Below are positions 33,840 through 43,293 of a stretch of DNA of 64,000 bases, piece by piece (position 1 is the stretch's first letter; each line of letters opens with the position of its first letter). Below the pieces are notes generated by a model. It was not told the origin of the DNA. It did no database searches and saw nothing but the letters and a program-made list of their open reading frames with translations. Source of the DNA: Lacrimispora xylanisolvens (GTDB lineage: Bacteria; Bacillota; Clostridia; Lachnospirales; Lachnospiraceae); assembly GCF_002934545.1 (NCBI RefSeq), contig NZ_PTJA01000020.1, positions 1-64,000 of the forward strand, given 5' to 3'. The position numbers were made by a program, and so were the translations under genes.

Positions 33840-33891
33840 TGAAGCGCTCCTTCTGAACTATAATATGCTTATTTTATCATAAACTGACAGA

Positions 33892-35190
33892 TTATGTAAA
33901 TATAAACGCAAAATTTGCGATAAAAATTTCATCTCCCGTATTTAATAAAACTGTTTCATTTGTTTCCAGAAGCCGGCCGTTGACATATGTGCCATTGGTA
34001 GAGTTTAAATCACTGATGCAGTAATCATTTCCTTCCATCTCAATCTTCGCATGAATCCGGCTGATAGCTTCTCTATTAAGAACATAATCCACCAATCCCT
34101 CCTGCTTGCCTATGAGATAGGGAGTATATGTTATTAATATATCTGGAATTCCAGGACTTGCAGATCTAAAAACCTTTACTTGCGCATCTTTTTGATTATT
34201 AGTAAGAAGTACTGTCTGTATGGGGTCTTCTCCCGCTGCTGATTTAAGCGGAACTTGGGATTCCTCCTTGCTTTCATAAAAAGCCGTTTGCCACTCTTCC
34301 TGTTCGCTGTCATAACTCCGGTCTTTTGCTGGGCTGTCTTCCTCTGGGTGCTGGTATTGATTTTTGCCTGTTGATTTGAACCCAAATAAAGCGGAAAATA
34401 TTCCTGCTGCCATAACCAAATACCAGTATCTTAATATTCCCTTGTAACCAGATATGCCCCACAACACAGCTGAAAAACCAGTAACAACTACATACGATAT
34501 AATAAGCGGTCTCCATAAACCAAAGCCGGTAGTTTTGGTTTGTACAGGACTTGAAAATTCCTCAATGACCTGTATCTCCTCTTTTTCTGTATTTTTAAAT
34601 CCGGTTTCAGTCTCACACTCTCCCTCTTCCTGCCTTGCTTCCAGCTTATCATTATGGAGACAAACCAGTTCCGCTAAAGCATCCATACCGTAATTATCTT
34701 TTACACTCTCCTGATATAACGCATAAGCCATAACCACGCATTCTTTATCCTGATGGTTAATCTTCCCCAAAAGATAACGAAGTAATTCCCTCATCTCCTC
34801 TGAAAACTTCCTGTCTCTTCCAGGTATCAGACAGAGAGACACAAAAAACTGTTCTGGCTCAACATAGATGAATTCCGGCTGTAGAAGTATCTGATCTTCT
34901 TTAAGGAGATATGCAGGAAGACGGTTAAGAATCTGGGCAATCCCGGTAATTAGATTTATAAGTTCCTGTTTATCTATGCTGTGAAACTCTAAAATTCGGC
35001 TTAAAGGCTGTTTTGAAGTGATTTCATAATAGAAGTATTTATGATTATCAATCTGCTTTAACTGGAATTTCAGCAAACCATTTATCTGATTTTCTTTGAG
35101 CATGTTTTCCTCATATCCCTGCATCTGGGCATTATCCTGCTCTATAATCAAATAATTATGCTTCATCTCCCGTCTATATGTAACATTCAT
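33892..35190 (-). CDS. FHA-domain membrane protein with DUF6382-like N-terminus
   Basis: A 432-residue protein. About 1-170 resembles the DUF6382 domain (from memory), about 225-275 has two hydrophobic segments, and about 350-432 is a forkhead-associated domain with the phosphothreonine-binding pattern SRIHAKIEM and DLNSTNGTYVNG. FHA domains bind phosphorylated threonine peptides, implying control by a Ser/Thr kinase; no kinase gene is in the window. It is the last gene of the Tad operon, 2 bases after the small TadE-like gene. AGGAGG precedes the ATG. Confidence 0.85.
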   Translation of the reverse strand: MNVTYRREMKHNYLIIEQDNAQMQGYEENMLKENQINGLLKFQLKQIDNHKYFYYEITSKQPLSRILEFHSIDKQELINLITGIAQILNRLPAYLLKEDQILLQPEFIYVEPEQFFVSLCLIPGRDRKFSEEMRELLRYLLGKINHQDKECVVMAYALYQESVKDNYGMDALAELVCLHNDKLEARQEEGECETETGFKNTEKEEIQVIEEFSSPVQTKTTGFGLWRPLIISYVVVTGFSAVLWGISGYKGILRYWYLVMAAGIFSALFGFKSTGKNQYQHPEEDSPAKDRSYDSEQEEWQTAFYESKEESQVPLKSAAGEDPIQTVLLTNNQKDAQVKVFRSASPGIPDILITYTPYLIGKQEGLVDYVLNREAISRIHAKIEMEGNDYCISDLNSTNGTYVNGRLLETNETVLLNTGDEIFIANFAFIFT

Positions 35191-35191
35191 A

Positions 35192-35581
35192 TCATTCCTC
35201 CTGACTGATCAGTGTCAGCTTCCTTAGAAAATTTTCAGGATCAAAGACTTGTTGTTCCAATTCAAGCTTCCATCTGCCACCCGCTCCTGTACCCTTAATC
35301 CGCTTTCCGGTAAGCAAATTTCCGGTTAAATTTAATTCAAATTCATATTCCTTCCATGAAAAAGGGGTTCCAGCCCTGTGAACTGCCCAATTTGCAGCAT
35401 CACCAGGCGGCTCTGTCTCATTGTGCCTTAATCTCTGCACTGATTCAGCAAGTGCCATGGCCCCCGCCACCTCATCTCTCAGACGATACGCAGACTGAAT
35501 GGATATCATAAGAGAGAATAATATGACAGCCATAACAAAAGCGGCTTCTACCGTATAACTTCCGTTTAAACGCTTGTTCAT
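35192..35581 (-). CDS. TadE-like pseudopilin (small)
   Basis: A 129-residue protein starting with a class III-like signal: NGSYTVEAAFVMAVILFSL. Cleavage after Gly would leave SYTVE, with the expected glutamate at position +5, then a hydrophobic helix. The rest is an extracytoplasmic domain without recognised motifs. It overlaps the second prepilin peptidase gene by 4 bases (ATGA). A minor pilin is the likely role. Confidence 0.8.
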   Translation of the reverse strand: MNKRLNGSYTVEAAFVMAVILFSLMISIQSAYRLRDEVAGAMALAESVQRLRHNETEPPGDAANWAVHRAGTPFSWKEYEFELNLTGNLLTGKRIKGTGAGGRWKLELEQQVFDPENFLRKLTLISQEE

Positions 35582-36009
35582 TTCATTACCATGATTAGCC
35601 AGACCGGAACCAGAAACGGAATAAATGGGATTCTCTCTTTTCCAACATCAATTCCTTTTACCCGGTTTAACAGAAAGAACAGACCGCAGAAAATACCGCT
35701 CAAACTTAAGCCATAGAAAAATAATATCAGATTGGACAAATCAGGCAAAAACAGACCGCTTATTATAAAGAAACAGCCATCCCCGGTGCCCACCGACTCC
35801 TTTGATAATTTACTTACTGCTAATAAAGCAAGACCCACCAGACAGCCAGTAAGCTTAAAACAATCCTCGCTCTGTAATAAGCACAAAACAATTCCTGCAG
35901 CGCCACCGCTTAAAAGGAGCCAGATACTGATACTTTTCTTTCTCCCATCTTCCCAGGCTGCTGCAAAAAGAAACATACCAAAAATAATACAATTTAATTG
36001 TTCAACCAT
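35578..36009 (-). CDS. Prepilin peptidase, A24 family (second copy)
   Basis: A 143-residue membrane peptidase that cleaves pilin leader peptides. The two catalytic aspartates are in WEDGRKKSI and in the GxGD motif of SVGTGDGCFF. About five hydrophobic segments follow. ATG 36009 has an AGGAGG site 5 bases upstream. A second A24 peptidase is encoded at 43290 at the other end of the operon. Confidence 0.82.
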   Translation of the reverse strand: MVEQLNCIIFGMFLFAAAWEDGRKKSISIWLLLSGGAAGIVLCLLQSEDCFKLTGCLVGLALLAVSKLSKESVGTGDGCFFIISGLFLPDLSNLILFFYGLSLSGIFCGLFFLLNRVKGIDVGKERIPFIPFLVPVWLIMVMK

Positions 36010-36019
36010 CTTTGCCTCC

Positions 36020-36943
36020 TTACTGAGAACAATAAGAACAAGCACCTAAATGAATTACTTCCGATATAGGTACAAGCCTGACATATGCCGTAATTGCACT
36101 GCATTCTCTACTGCTGTGGAATTTTCCACCTGACGGCATGATATAGACAATACTGCCTTCTCTTTCCAGGCTGCTGCATCTGCTGCATGGTTTGTATATC
36201 CCTCCGCTAGTATTACGGATACTCTCCAGTTCCGTTTCATTCACTGCCTTTATATGATTGAATAAATAATGACAGGTTCTTTTTTTGTGATATCTGGTGC
36301 TGTCTCTTCCTACATAGACCATCTCTTCCGTATCGCCTGACTCTTCCTCATAGAGCAGTGTATTTCCAATCCACGCTCTCCTGAAACACCGGGCAGACAT
36401 TGGAACACTTTTCAGCCCTAAAACAGGAAATGGAAGACGAATCCGATAATCCATAATCAAATCAATGGTTTCTTTATCTTTTAAAATAGAGGATCTTAAA
36501 AAAGATACAGACTCAGCATCCTGGTATACTTCATACTTTCCCATTTTTATTCTTGCATATAGAAGAATACTCTGTTCTGTTATTCCATCCAGAAAACCAT
36601 CCGGCAGTTCATTTAATCCCGCTGCACTTAAATCTTCACCTCTTTTTAACTCTTTTAAAGCTGATACATACTGACTTAACTCTTCACCTGTAATCTCAAG
36701 CGCAGTCTGAATTTTTCTACCGTCATTTAGAAGTTTCATTGGCGTCATCAGTATTATTACTGCAAACAAAAAAAGCGGTAGTGCCATAGCTGCTTCGATT
36801 GTCAGACTGCCTGGTCTGGTGTGAAAGGAGGCGAATAATAATACCCTTTTTGCAGAGATGTTTTTTCTTATCAAGGGGAAATGTACCTGGAGAGTAACCT
36901 TTGCTTTACAAATGATTTTTTTTAACTCTCTGAAAAAGGGCAT
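36020..36943 (-). CDS. TadE/TadG-like pseudopilin with two Cys/His modules
   Basis: A 307-residue protein. A basic N-terminal stretch of about 45 residues precedes the pilin-like signal RPGSLTIEAAMALPLFLFAV, with Glu at +5. The C-terminal third has two related modules: VYV...YHKKRTCHYL...YKPCSRC (209-256) and VYI...FHSSRECSAI...LGACSYC (266-305). Each matches the H-x4-C...C-x2-C pattern seen in small surface-exposed metal- or disulfide-type domains. ATG 36943 follows GAGGAGG by 9 bases; the GTG at 36961 includes that site. Confidence 0.8.
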   Translation of the reverse strand: MPFFRELKKIICKAKVTLQVHFPLIRKNISAKRVLLFASFHTRPGSLTIEAAMALPLFLFAVIILMTPMKLLNDGRKIQTALEITGEELSQYVSALKELKRGEDLSAAGLNELPDGFLDGITEQSILLYARIKMGKYEVYQDAESVSFLRSSILKDKETIDLIMDYRIRLPFPVLGLKSVPMSARCFRRAWIGNTLLYEEESGDTEEMVYVGRDSTRYHKKRTCHYLFNHIKAVNETELESIRNTSGGIYKPCSRCSSLEREGSIVYIMPSGGKFHSSRECSAITAYVRLVPISEVIHLGACSYCSQ

Positions 36944-36962
36944 AATTATTCGCCTCCTCACT

Positions 36963-38855
36963 CTAATATGCTTTTTCCGTCCGAACCTCTATGGCATAAA
37001 CAGGTTCCAGCACTCCGAAAAAGAAATGCTGCCCACGCCCTTTTCCCTGAATTTCTGCCCCATATACACAATGAGTCATGCGAAACTCAGTATCGGTTGT
37101 CCGAAGATTCATCTGAATGACATCCATAAGCCTGTAATACTGCCTGGTACTATGGAAGAGAAACAGAAGCAATTTTAAATAGCCAGTATAGCTAATACCG
37201 TTATTGTCACTACCTTCACCCTTAAACGAACCACTGCTTCCCGAATCCAGTAAGCCCTGAAGTGAAAGCCTCCAGTTATCTCTTGACTTAATAAATGCAA
37301 CCTTTTCTCCCTGTAACAGCCGTCTGACATCCATAATGGCTTCTCCCATTGCCCAGATACTCATAACAAAGAAGGCCACCAGTCCCGTAAGAGGGGCAGT
37401 TCCTGTCACTCCGGTTATCACACCTGCCAATGCTTCTGCTTCTTTTCTTTTTTCCTGATCCATTAAAATATGTACCAGATTAAGACCTTCCCTTATAGCC
37501 AAAACATCTGTTACAGCCTGTGAAAAATTTTTCTCATCACTATTCATCCCTCCGATTAAATATTCCAGTTCATATTTAACCGCTTTATCTTCTTCTGATA
37601 AAAAACTGGTAAGAAAACGTCCACAGTATTCCTCAAATAAAATCCGGTCTGTCAAACCATCAATTTCACCCTGTTCCTCTGAATAAATCAGAGATGGAAA
37701 CGAGTTAAGATCAAGCTGCCCTTTCGATATCTGTGTCCCCTCTGGAAGTACAAGGCTCATAAGACCATTTCCCACAAGGCTCTCCACCTTTTCTAAAATC
37801 TTTTCTTTTTGAGGGTCTTTCACACCATTAGTATAGGAAAGCAAAGAAATATGGATTTTACACCAGATATCCCTGACAGAACCCCATAACTCTGATAAAT
37901 CTGGCCCATCATCATCATCGTCATCTGAACTGCTTTCCCATTCATCAATTATTTGTCCTACTTCCAACGCCCGGTCTTTTGAACGTTCTATTATGTTCTT
38001 AATATTAATAGCCTCCTCGGCAAGTGCTTCGACTTCTTTTCGCCTTTCTCCATCCTGCCTTACATAAGAATCATACCAATCGGTATCACTGTTTAATGTT
38101 ATCTGGATTGGATTGCTTAACTGATCCATTGCTTCTGTTCTTTTGCTTTTTGTTAGCTGTAATTGAACATATAATTCATCTGCAATATTTTCATAAGATT
38201 TTACAAGGCTCGGTATACGATCCGTCTCTTTCTCCAATTCTACCGCTTTTCTCATAAATTCCTGTCCATCGTAATTGCTCAAACATGAATTTGCTTCAAT
38301 CCATATGTATTTCTGTTTTTCTAAGGAATTATTAATTTCTTCAATCACATGCTCCAGACGTACTGCTTCTTTTGTGTGTTCCCCATATGACCTGGAAAGA
38401 TCTTTTACAGCAGCTGCTTCCTTAAGATCAGCAAGCATTGTAACGGCTCCTGCTTCATCTGGTATGTGATCAAAAATCCCATACTTCATATAATCCAGGA
38501 TTTCCTGCTTCATATATTTCCCACCGGCACTGGTTATGAGGTCACGATATAACACATTGGCATCCTCTATATCCACACCATACCAGCCAGAATGCTCCAT
38601 ATATGGTGCTATATACTCCTTCCATTTCTGCTCCAGGTCATTCCCGCTTTTATCTTCCAGAAGAAAAATCCGGTACTTATCCCACGCCTCTCTGTGATAT
38701 CTGCTAAATACAGAATCCATTGCGGAATCCGCAGCAATCTTTAAATACCATCTCGTTCCTGCAGTCCGTGCGGACTCTAAAAGTCCGCACATTAAACTGA
38801 CAATGCATAAAAGGGTTAAACTTAAAAATACCGTTATATGACCATTGTTGTGCAT
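36963..38855 (-). CDS. DUF5702-type Tad locus protein
   Basis: A 630-residue protein with a TadE-like N-terminus (NNGHITVFLSLTLLCIVSLM) but with Phe, not Glu, at the position equivalent to +5. The body is a long, coiled-coil-rich helical region (about 100-450), with an acidic SSDDDDDDGPD stretch near residue 320 and a hydrophobic segment near 490-510. I believe this is the DUF5702 family, from memory. It is probably a large surface component anchored by its N-terminal helix. AGAGGTG precedes the ATG. Confidence 0.78.
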   Translation of the reverse strand: MHNNGHITVFLSLTLLCIVSLMCGLLESARTAGTRWYLKIAADSAMDSVFSRYHREAWDKYRIFLLEDKSGNDLEQKWKEYIAPYMEHSGWYGVDIEDANVLYRDLITSAGGKYMKQEILDYMKYGIFDHIPDEAGAVTMLADLKEAAAVKDLSRSYGEHTKEAVRLEHVIEEINNSLEKQKYIWIEANSCLSNYDGQEFMRKAVELEKETDRIPSLVKSYENIADELYVQLQLTKSKRTEAMDQLSNPIQITLNSDTDWYDSYVRQDGERRKEVEALAEEAINIKNIIERSKDRALEVGQIIDEWESSSDDDDDDGPDLSELWGSVRDIWCKIHISLLSYTNGVKDPQKEKILEKVESLVGNGLMSLVLPEGTQISKGQLDLNSFPSLIYSEEQGEIDGLTDRILFEEYCGRFLTSFLSEEDKAVKYELEYLIGGMNSDEKNFSQAVTDVLAIREGLNLVHILMDQEKRKEAEALAGVITGVTGTAPLTGLVAFFVMSIWAMGEAIMDVRRLLQGEKVAFIKSRDNWRLSLQGLLDSGSSGSFKGEGSDNNGISYTGYLKLLLFLFHSTRQYYRLMDVIQMNLRTTDTEFRMTHCVYGAEIQGKGRGQHFFFGVLEPVYAIEVRTEKAY

Positions 38856-39040
38856 TAATACACCTCTTTCGACTGCTTATTAATCTCCTCAAAAATGCCA
38901 TCCAGCAGTTTTTTAATATTGGTTTTAAAAATAATAACCAGACCAATTAAAACTACCAGAATCAATACAATTTCAATAACCCCTACTCCATCTTCTTCTT
39001 TTATAAAATCCTGGATCTGCTCTTTCATTATTAAAGCCAT
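38855..39040 (-). CDS. Flp-type type IVb pilin
   Basis: A 61-residue pilin. The leader MALIMKEQIQDFIKEEDG would be cut after Gly18, leaving VGVIEIVLILVVLIGLVII with Glu at +5; the next residue is Ile where typical Flp pilins have Tyr. The mature pilin is short and hydrophobic with a charged tail (EEINKQSKEVY). A strong GGAGGTG site, the best in the locus, fits a highly made subunit. It is the main candidate for the pilus filament. Confidence 0.9.
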   Translation of the reverse strand: MALIMKEQIQDFIKEEDGVGVIEIVLILVVLIGLVIIFKTNIKKLLDGIFEEINKQSKEVY

Positions 39041-39055
39041 GGTATCACCTCCTCT

Positions 39056-40318
39056 CTAGTAAAATGCAAGAAATGCAGGTACTACGATCATAGTCATGAC
39101 AACAAATAACATTAGTAGGAGGGGCAGCAAAAGCTTTGTACCTGCTTCTTCTCCCAGCTTTCTGGCTGCATTCTTTCTCTGCTCAAAAGCAGAAGCCATT
39201 TCTATATCAAGTGCATTCCTTAACTGCCTGCCTCCATTTTTCTGATTTTGTTCCAGTAAAGCTGCAAGCTTTATGTATGGCTGGAGGCTGCAACGCCTTC
39301 CAAATTCATTGTAAGCACGGCTTTCCGACAAACCACTTTTTAACTGTGACGCCGTATGTACCATCTCTTCATAAGCCGGGCGCATGACACGCCTTCCATT
39401 TTTAAGAGACTCCCTGTATCCTGCTGCAATTCGTTCCCATGCTCCCCTTACGGTATAACCTGCTCCAATATAAACCACAAGCTTTGAAATCACTTCTGAA
39501 TAATCCATTAAAAGCTGTTGCTCTCTCAACCTGCTTTTTTTCTGCTTTTCAACCTGAGTCCTGACCTGCAAGAGCACTGCCAGTACAAAACCAAGCATAG
39601 GCAAAATTCCATAACTTCCTTCTTTTGGTTTAGAGTACCTGAGTTTTTGTCCTTCAAATACATCAGGTAAAATAAGTGATATGTCTGTCTGCTGCTTCGT
39701 ATCAAGATCATCTGCCCATTTCTGAAAGGCCGCTTTCTTTTTTTCATCCAACGTCAGAACAGGTGGATATACTTTACCTTTGTATTGATAGCTTCGCTGG
39801 TGGATACCATCTGATACCATAGCCAGAATCAGAATTTCTTTCCCTGTCTCAGGAATATCCTTGTTATAAACTGTTCCAGAGGAGTCAATGAGCTCAGAGT
39901 CACTGGTTTCCCAGCGTACGGTTAATCCAGAAGTGTCCAGTCTGGTTTTCAGGTTCAGATTTTGTCTTATTAAGTTAAGAGAATCATTTTCTGAAAGTAT
40001 TTGGGCTGGAAGCTGGGTTTCCAGCTGGTCAAACAGGTCCTCTGCTTCTTTATCTGTATATCTTCGCTCCCTTACAGGAATTTCTATTAATAGTTTTTTA
40101 TCTTCCTGTTCTTCATCCAGTCCTTTTACCAAAACCTCATAAATGTTCTCTCCCTGCCCTGGTCCGGCTCTTTTAAGCCCCTCCCCGTAAAACACATCCT
40201 GCCTGCCCCAGAAAGTAGAAAGTTCCAGAACTGCATATAAAACAATCCCTCCCGCTGCACATGCGGCCTGTACCTTTGTTACAGGCTGTCTCCATTTAAT
40301 ACTTAATTGTTTTTTCAT
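39056..40318 (-). CDS. TadC-like T2SSF protein with Ig-like insertion
   Basis: A 420-residue protein. Residues 18-34 are hydrophobic, then about 200 residues precede a second hydrophobic helix (236-252). That region includes a bacterial Ig-like fold segment (about 114-185: SLNLIRQNLNLKTRLDTSGL, TVRWETSDSELIDSSGTVY). Residues 268-400 are a T2SSF-like domain (DYSEVISKLVVYIGAGYTVR, then LAALLEQNQKNGGRQLRNAL), and 395-418 is a last helix. TadC normally starts near the second helix, so the Ig-like part seems to be an extra. Membrane platform of the pilus assembly machine. Confidence 0.8.
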   Translation of the reverse strand: MKKQLSIKWRQPVTKVQAACAAGGIVLYAVLELSTFWGRQDVFYGEGLKRAGPGQGENIYEVLVKGLDEEQEDKKLLIEIPVRERRYTDKEAEDLFDQLETQLPAQILSENDSLNLIRQNLNLKTRLDTSGLTVRWETSDSELIDSSGTVYNKDIPETGKEILILAMVSDGIHQRSYQYKGKVYPPVLTLDEKKKAAFQKWADDLDTKQQTDISLILPDVFEGQKLRYSKPKEGSYGILPMLGFVLAVLLQVRTQVEKQKKSRLREQQLLMDYSEVISKLVVYIGAGYTVRGAWERIAAGYRESLKNGRRVMRPAYEEMVHTASQLKSGLSESRAYNEFGRRCSLQPYIKLAALLEQNQKNGGRQLRNALDIEMASAFEQRKNAARKLGEEAGTKLLLPLLLMLFVVMTMIVVPAFLAFY

Positions 40319-40330
40319 AAGGCTCCCCGA

Positions 40331-41068
40331 TTATATCTCAATTTCCATAATCCTCTTTGCTGTCTGATAGGCAATCATATAAAGGATCATACATATGGTC
40401 ATTAAAATTCTTCCCGCTCCAGTGGTATACATAATCTGAAAAAAGCCGGGGGATGTAAAATCAATATAGATGACAATGAAAAAAGGAATAAGATTCATTA
40501 TTTTTAGTTCAAACTGCTTGGAAGCCGTCATGGTCAGAATCTCCTGCCTCACCTGTACTTTGTCCCGAATTACATCTGCCGTGTGACTGATGATAGAAAC
40601 CAATTCTCCTCCGCTGCGCTTTGCAGTGGAAAATACTTCTGCAAAGTTCTTCACATCATCCAGACCGCTTCTTAATGCAAATTCTAAAAATGCCTGCTCA
40701 ACGGACCGGTTCATATGAATCTGTCTCTCAATGAACCGGAATTCCTTTGTTATAAGTCCCTCCTTGCCATAAAGAACAGATAATTCTACTGACGCAGAAA
40801 TAACAGAGTTTTCTACTGAATAACCTGCACTTAAAAAGGAGGAGAGAAGTAAAATGCCTTCTTTAAATTCCAGATTTAACTGCTGAAGCTGTCTGTTTTT
40901 TAATTCTTTTCTTTTTGTCAAAGGAACTATAATTCCGAAAGGAATGAAAATAAGAAATACCACCAGACTGCGATAGAAAATATAAGAGAAAAGTGCTGCA
41001 ATTAAGATTCCCTGTCCACTATAAAACAGCCACTCCCTCATAGAAAGGATATAGATATCATAATTCAA
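40331..41068 (-). CDS. tadB: TadB-like T2SSF platform protein
   Basis: A 246-residue polytopic protein with the T2SSF helical domain (LEFKEGILLLSSFLSAGYSVENSV, partly quoted: LLLSSFLSAGYSVENSV; SAGELVSIISHTADVIRDK-like region present as SGGELVSIISHTADVIRDK). It forms the inner-membrane platform with TadC. Start: I chose TTG 41068, overlapping the tadA end, because the protein then begins MNYDIYILSMREWLFY as in homologues as I recall them. The open frame goes up to 41209 inside tadA and would imply a 150-base overlap. Confidence 0.82.
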   Translation of the reverse strand: MNYDIYILSMREWLFYSGQGILIAALFSYIFYRSLVVFLIFIPFGIIVPLTKRKELKNRQLQQLNLEFKEGILLLSSFLSAGYSVENSVISASVELSVLYGKEGLITKEFRFIERQIHMNRSVEQAFLEFALRSGLDDVKNFAEVFSTAKRSGGELVSIISHTADVIRDKVQVRQEILTMTASKQFELKIMNLIPFFIVIYIDFTSPGFFQIMYTTGAGRILMTICMILYMIAYQTAKRIMEIEI

Positions 41069-42278
41069 TGCCTGCTGCTTTGAGCTTTTCTGTGTTTTTA
41101 AGGTCTCCAACCTTCTTAAGGCTTCCACCAACTTTTTTTGTATCTCCCCTGTCGGTTTCCTCTTCTTCAAACCGATAAATGGGATTAAGTCTGATTTCAC
41201 CACCTTCATATCCTGCTACCTCCACAATTGATAAGACCCGTCTGCTTTTATCCCTTAATCTGCCTAAATGAATTAAGATATCAATTGCTGCCGCTACCTG
41301 ACTGCGCACCGCCAGAAGAGGAATGTCTGTCCCCATGAGTACCATGGTTTCTAACCTTGACAGCATGTCCTTTGGACTATTTCCATGCCCGGTGCTTAAA
41401 CTTCCGTCATGCCCGGTATTCATGGCAGAAATCATATCAAGCGCTTCTCTTCCTCTTACTTCGCCAACGATAATTCTGGATGGATTCATGCGAAGTGCTG
41501 CCTTTATTAAATCACCGATGGTCACCTCTCCCTCCCCTTCTCCATTGGCGCCTCTCGTCTCCAGACGTACCAGATTGGTGATATGAGTGATCTGAAGCTC
41601 TGCAGAATCTTCAATGGTTACAATACGCTCGTTTTGGGGGATGTAAGAAGAAAGGGCATTTAGAAAAGTACTTTTACCGGAATTGGTTCCTCCGCTGATG
41701 AAAATATTATATCCAGCCTCCACAATGGCTTTTAAAAAGTCTGCTGCTTCCCTGGTTATGGATCCCAGCTTTAAAAGCTTACCAATAGTGATGGGTTCTG
41801 GAAACTTTCTGATTGTAACAGCTGGTCCGTCAATGGAAACCGGCGGCAGGACAACATGAACCCTGGAGCCGTCACACAGTCTGGCATCTGCTATGGGTCT
41901 TGAAACATTCACGGTCCTGTTTACACGGCTGACAATCTGCTGAATCATATCTTCCAATTGTTCCTGACTCTCAAATTCCTTTTCCCACCGTTCCATACGG
42001 CCATTTCTTTCAATAAAGATGTTATTTGCCCCATTTACCATGATTTCTGTGACAGTTTTATCATCTACCAGTTCCTGAAGTATCCCCAGGCGTCTGAAGG
42101 AGTCAAACAGCCAGCCTCTTAATATTAGTTTTTCTCTTAGAGGCAGATATTCGGTCATTCCAAAACTGATTATCTTCTCATCAATCATGGTGTAAAGCTC
42201 TTCATCTGAAATCTGTTGATGCTGATTTAGTTCCAACATAATGTCTTCCCGCATCCTGATGCGTTGTTCTTCGTTCAT
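41058..42278 (-). CDS. tadA: Tad pilus ATPase TadA/CpaF
   Basis: A 406-residue secretion ATPase of the VirB11/CpaF type. Walker A is GGTNSGKST (196-204), Walker B lies in RIIVGEVRG (268-276), and the histidine box is TGHDGSLSTGHGNS. The N-terminal 60 residues form the usual helical cap. It powers pilin extrusion or retraction at the cytoplasmic face of TadB/TadC. GGGAGGGAG precedes the ATG. It lies 13 bases after the TadZ-like gene. Confidence 0.95.
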   Translation of the reverse strand: MNEEQRIRMREDIMLELNQHQQISDEELYTMIDEKIISFGMTEYLPLREKLILRGWLFDSFRRLGILQELVDDKTVTEIMVNGANNIFIERNGRMERWEKEFESQEQLEDMIQQIVSRVNRTVNVSRPIADARLCDGSRVHVVLPPVSIDGPAVTIRKFPEPITIGKLLKLGSITREAADFLKAIVEAGYNIFISGGTNSGKSTFLNALSSYIPQNERIVTIEDSAELQITHITNLVRLETRGANGEGEGEVTIGDLIKAALRMNPSRIIVGEVRGREALDMISAMNTGHDGSLSTGHGNSPKDMLSRLETMVLMGTDIPLLAVRSQVAAAIDILIHLGRLRDKSRRVLSIVEVAGYEGGEIRLNPIYRFEEEETDRGDTKKVGGSLKKVGDLKNTEKLKAAGIEL

Positions 42279-42291
42279 AACTTCTCCCTCC

Positions 42292-43293
42292 CTATGGCTG
42301 TTTTCTTAACAGCTGCCGGGTATAATCTCCTAATTCACTCCACAAAAGCTGATCCAGATAATTGTCCTTCCTGCCAAAGGTACAATGATAGGGAAGATTG
42401 ATTTTCTGAATCCTGCTCATTACAGCATTGTGGCCGGAAGCTGCAAGGTATGCTTCAAACTCTTCAACTTTGGCCGCTGATACACAATCATCTTTTACCG
42501 GCATATAGATTCCGTCACATACTTCCAAAACGTCAGCCGCTCTTTTTCCCATCTGCCCCAGATCAAGGATAATGGTACCGTATGTACTCTCCTTAGAGAT
42601 CTGCTTAATTAGTCCCGCTATCTCCTGAGATGAAATAAATGCCAGATCTTCCGGATACTGAACCGGTGGTACATAATCCAAATCTCCCCATGAATAGATA
42701 ACAGAACCAAGCCGTCCAAATGAAAAGCTGCCCTGTCTGTAGTAATAAAACAGATCTGACATCCCTCTTTTATACTCTTCTCCTGTCAGACCCTCAAAAC
42801 CAGAGCAATCTTCCATATTTAAGTAAAGAACCTTTAAATCCCGTGACAAAAGCTGAGCCATAGCCAGGGAAAAGGATGTTTTTAAACAACGGTTTACCGG
42901 TGAATAGACACCGACTACCCTGCTTCTTTCTGACAGTGTGGTATATCCTGTTTCTTCCAGATCAGCGCAGTATTGTTCCATAATCTCCCGAATGAGGTGA
43001 TCTGCCGCCTGGTATTTATAAACACTGGGATAGGACTCATTTGCAGGTATTATTTTCTCTTCTGCAAGCAGAACTACTTTATCTGCACCAATCTGCCCGA
43101 TCTCCTGGTTTGAAACTCTGGAACTGATGAGCAGAAGTTTAATTTCATGATCACAGCTGTAACTCTTAAGTTCCTCCAGTGATGAAAACGACACAATGGA
43201 CACAGGAAACCGCTCTTTAAAATTTACAAATTCTGCAAACCGTTCTCCAAATCCAGAGTCCGCATCGTATATTGCCATAATACGTTTTGTCAT
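42292..43293 (-). CDS. TadZ/CpaE-like protein
   Basis: A 333-residue protein. Residues 1-120 resemble a receiver-like fold without obvious phosphorylation signature (IYDADSGFGERFAEFVNF). Residues about 120-333 are a ParA/MinD-like domain with a changed P-loop (VYSPVNRCLKTSFSLAMAQLL), where the usual deviant Walker lysines are only partly matched. CpaE/TadZ proteins place the pilus machine in the cell. AAGGAGG precedes the ATG, and it overlaps the stop of the upstream peptidase gene. Confidence 0.82.
   Translation of the reverse strand: MTKRIMAIYDADSGFGERFAEFVNFKERFPVSIVSFSSLEELKSYSCDHEIKLLLISSRVSNQEIGQIGADKVVLLAEEKIIPANESYPSVYKYQAADHLIREIMEQYCADLEETGYTTLSERSRVVGVYSPVNRCLKTSFSLAMAQLLSRDLKVLYLNMEDCSGFEGLTGEEYKRGMSDLFYYYRQGSFSFGRLGSVIYSWGDLDYVPPVQYPEDLAFISSQEIAGLIKQISKESTYGTIILDLGQMGKRAADVLEVCDGIYMPVKDDCVSAAKVEEFEAYLAASGHNAVMSRIQKINLPYHCTFGRKDNYLDQLLWSELGDYTRQLLRKQP

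Noticed and set aside
41069-41209. N-terminal extension of TadB inside tadA
   Set aside because: The extension is an out-of-frame reading of the tadA 3' end; the protein fits the family better when started at TTG 41068.
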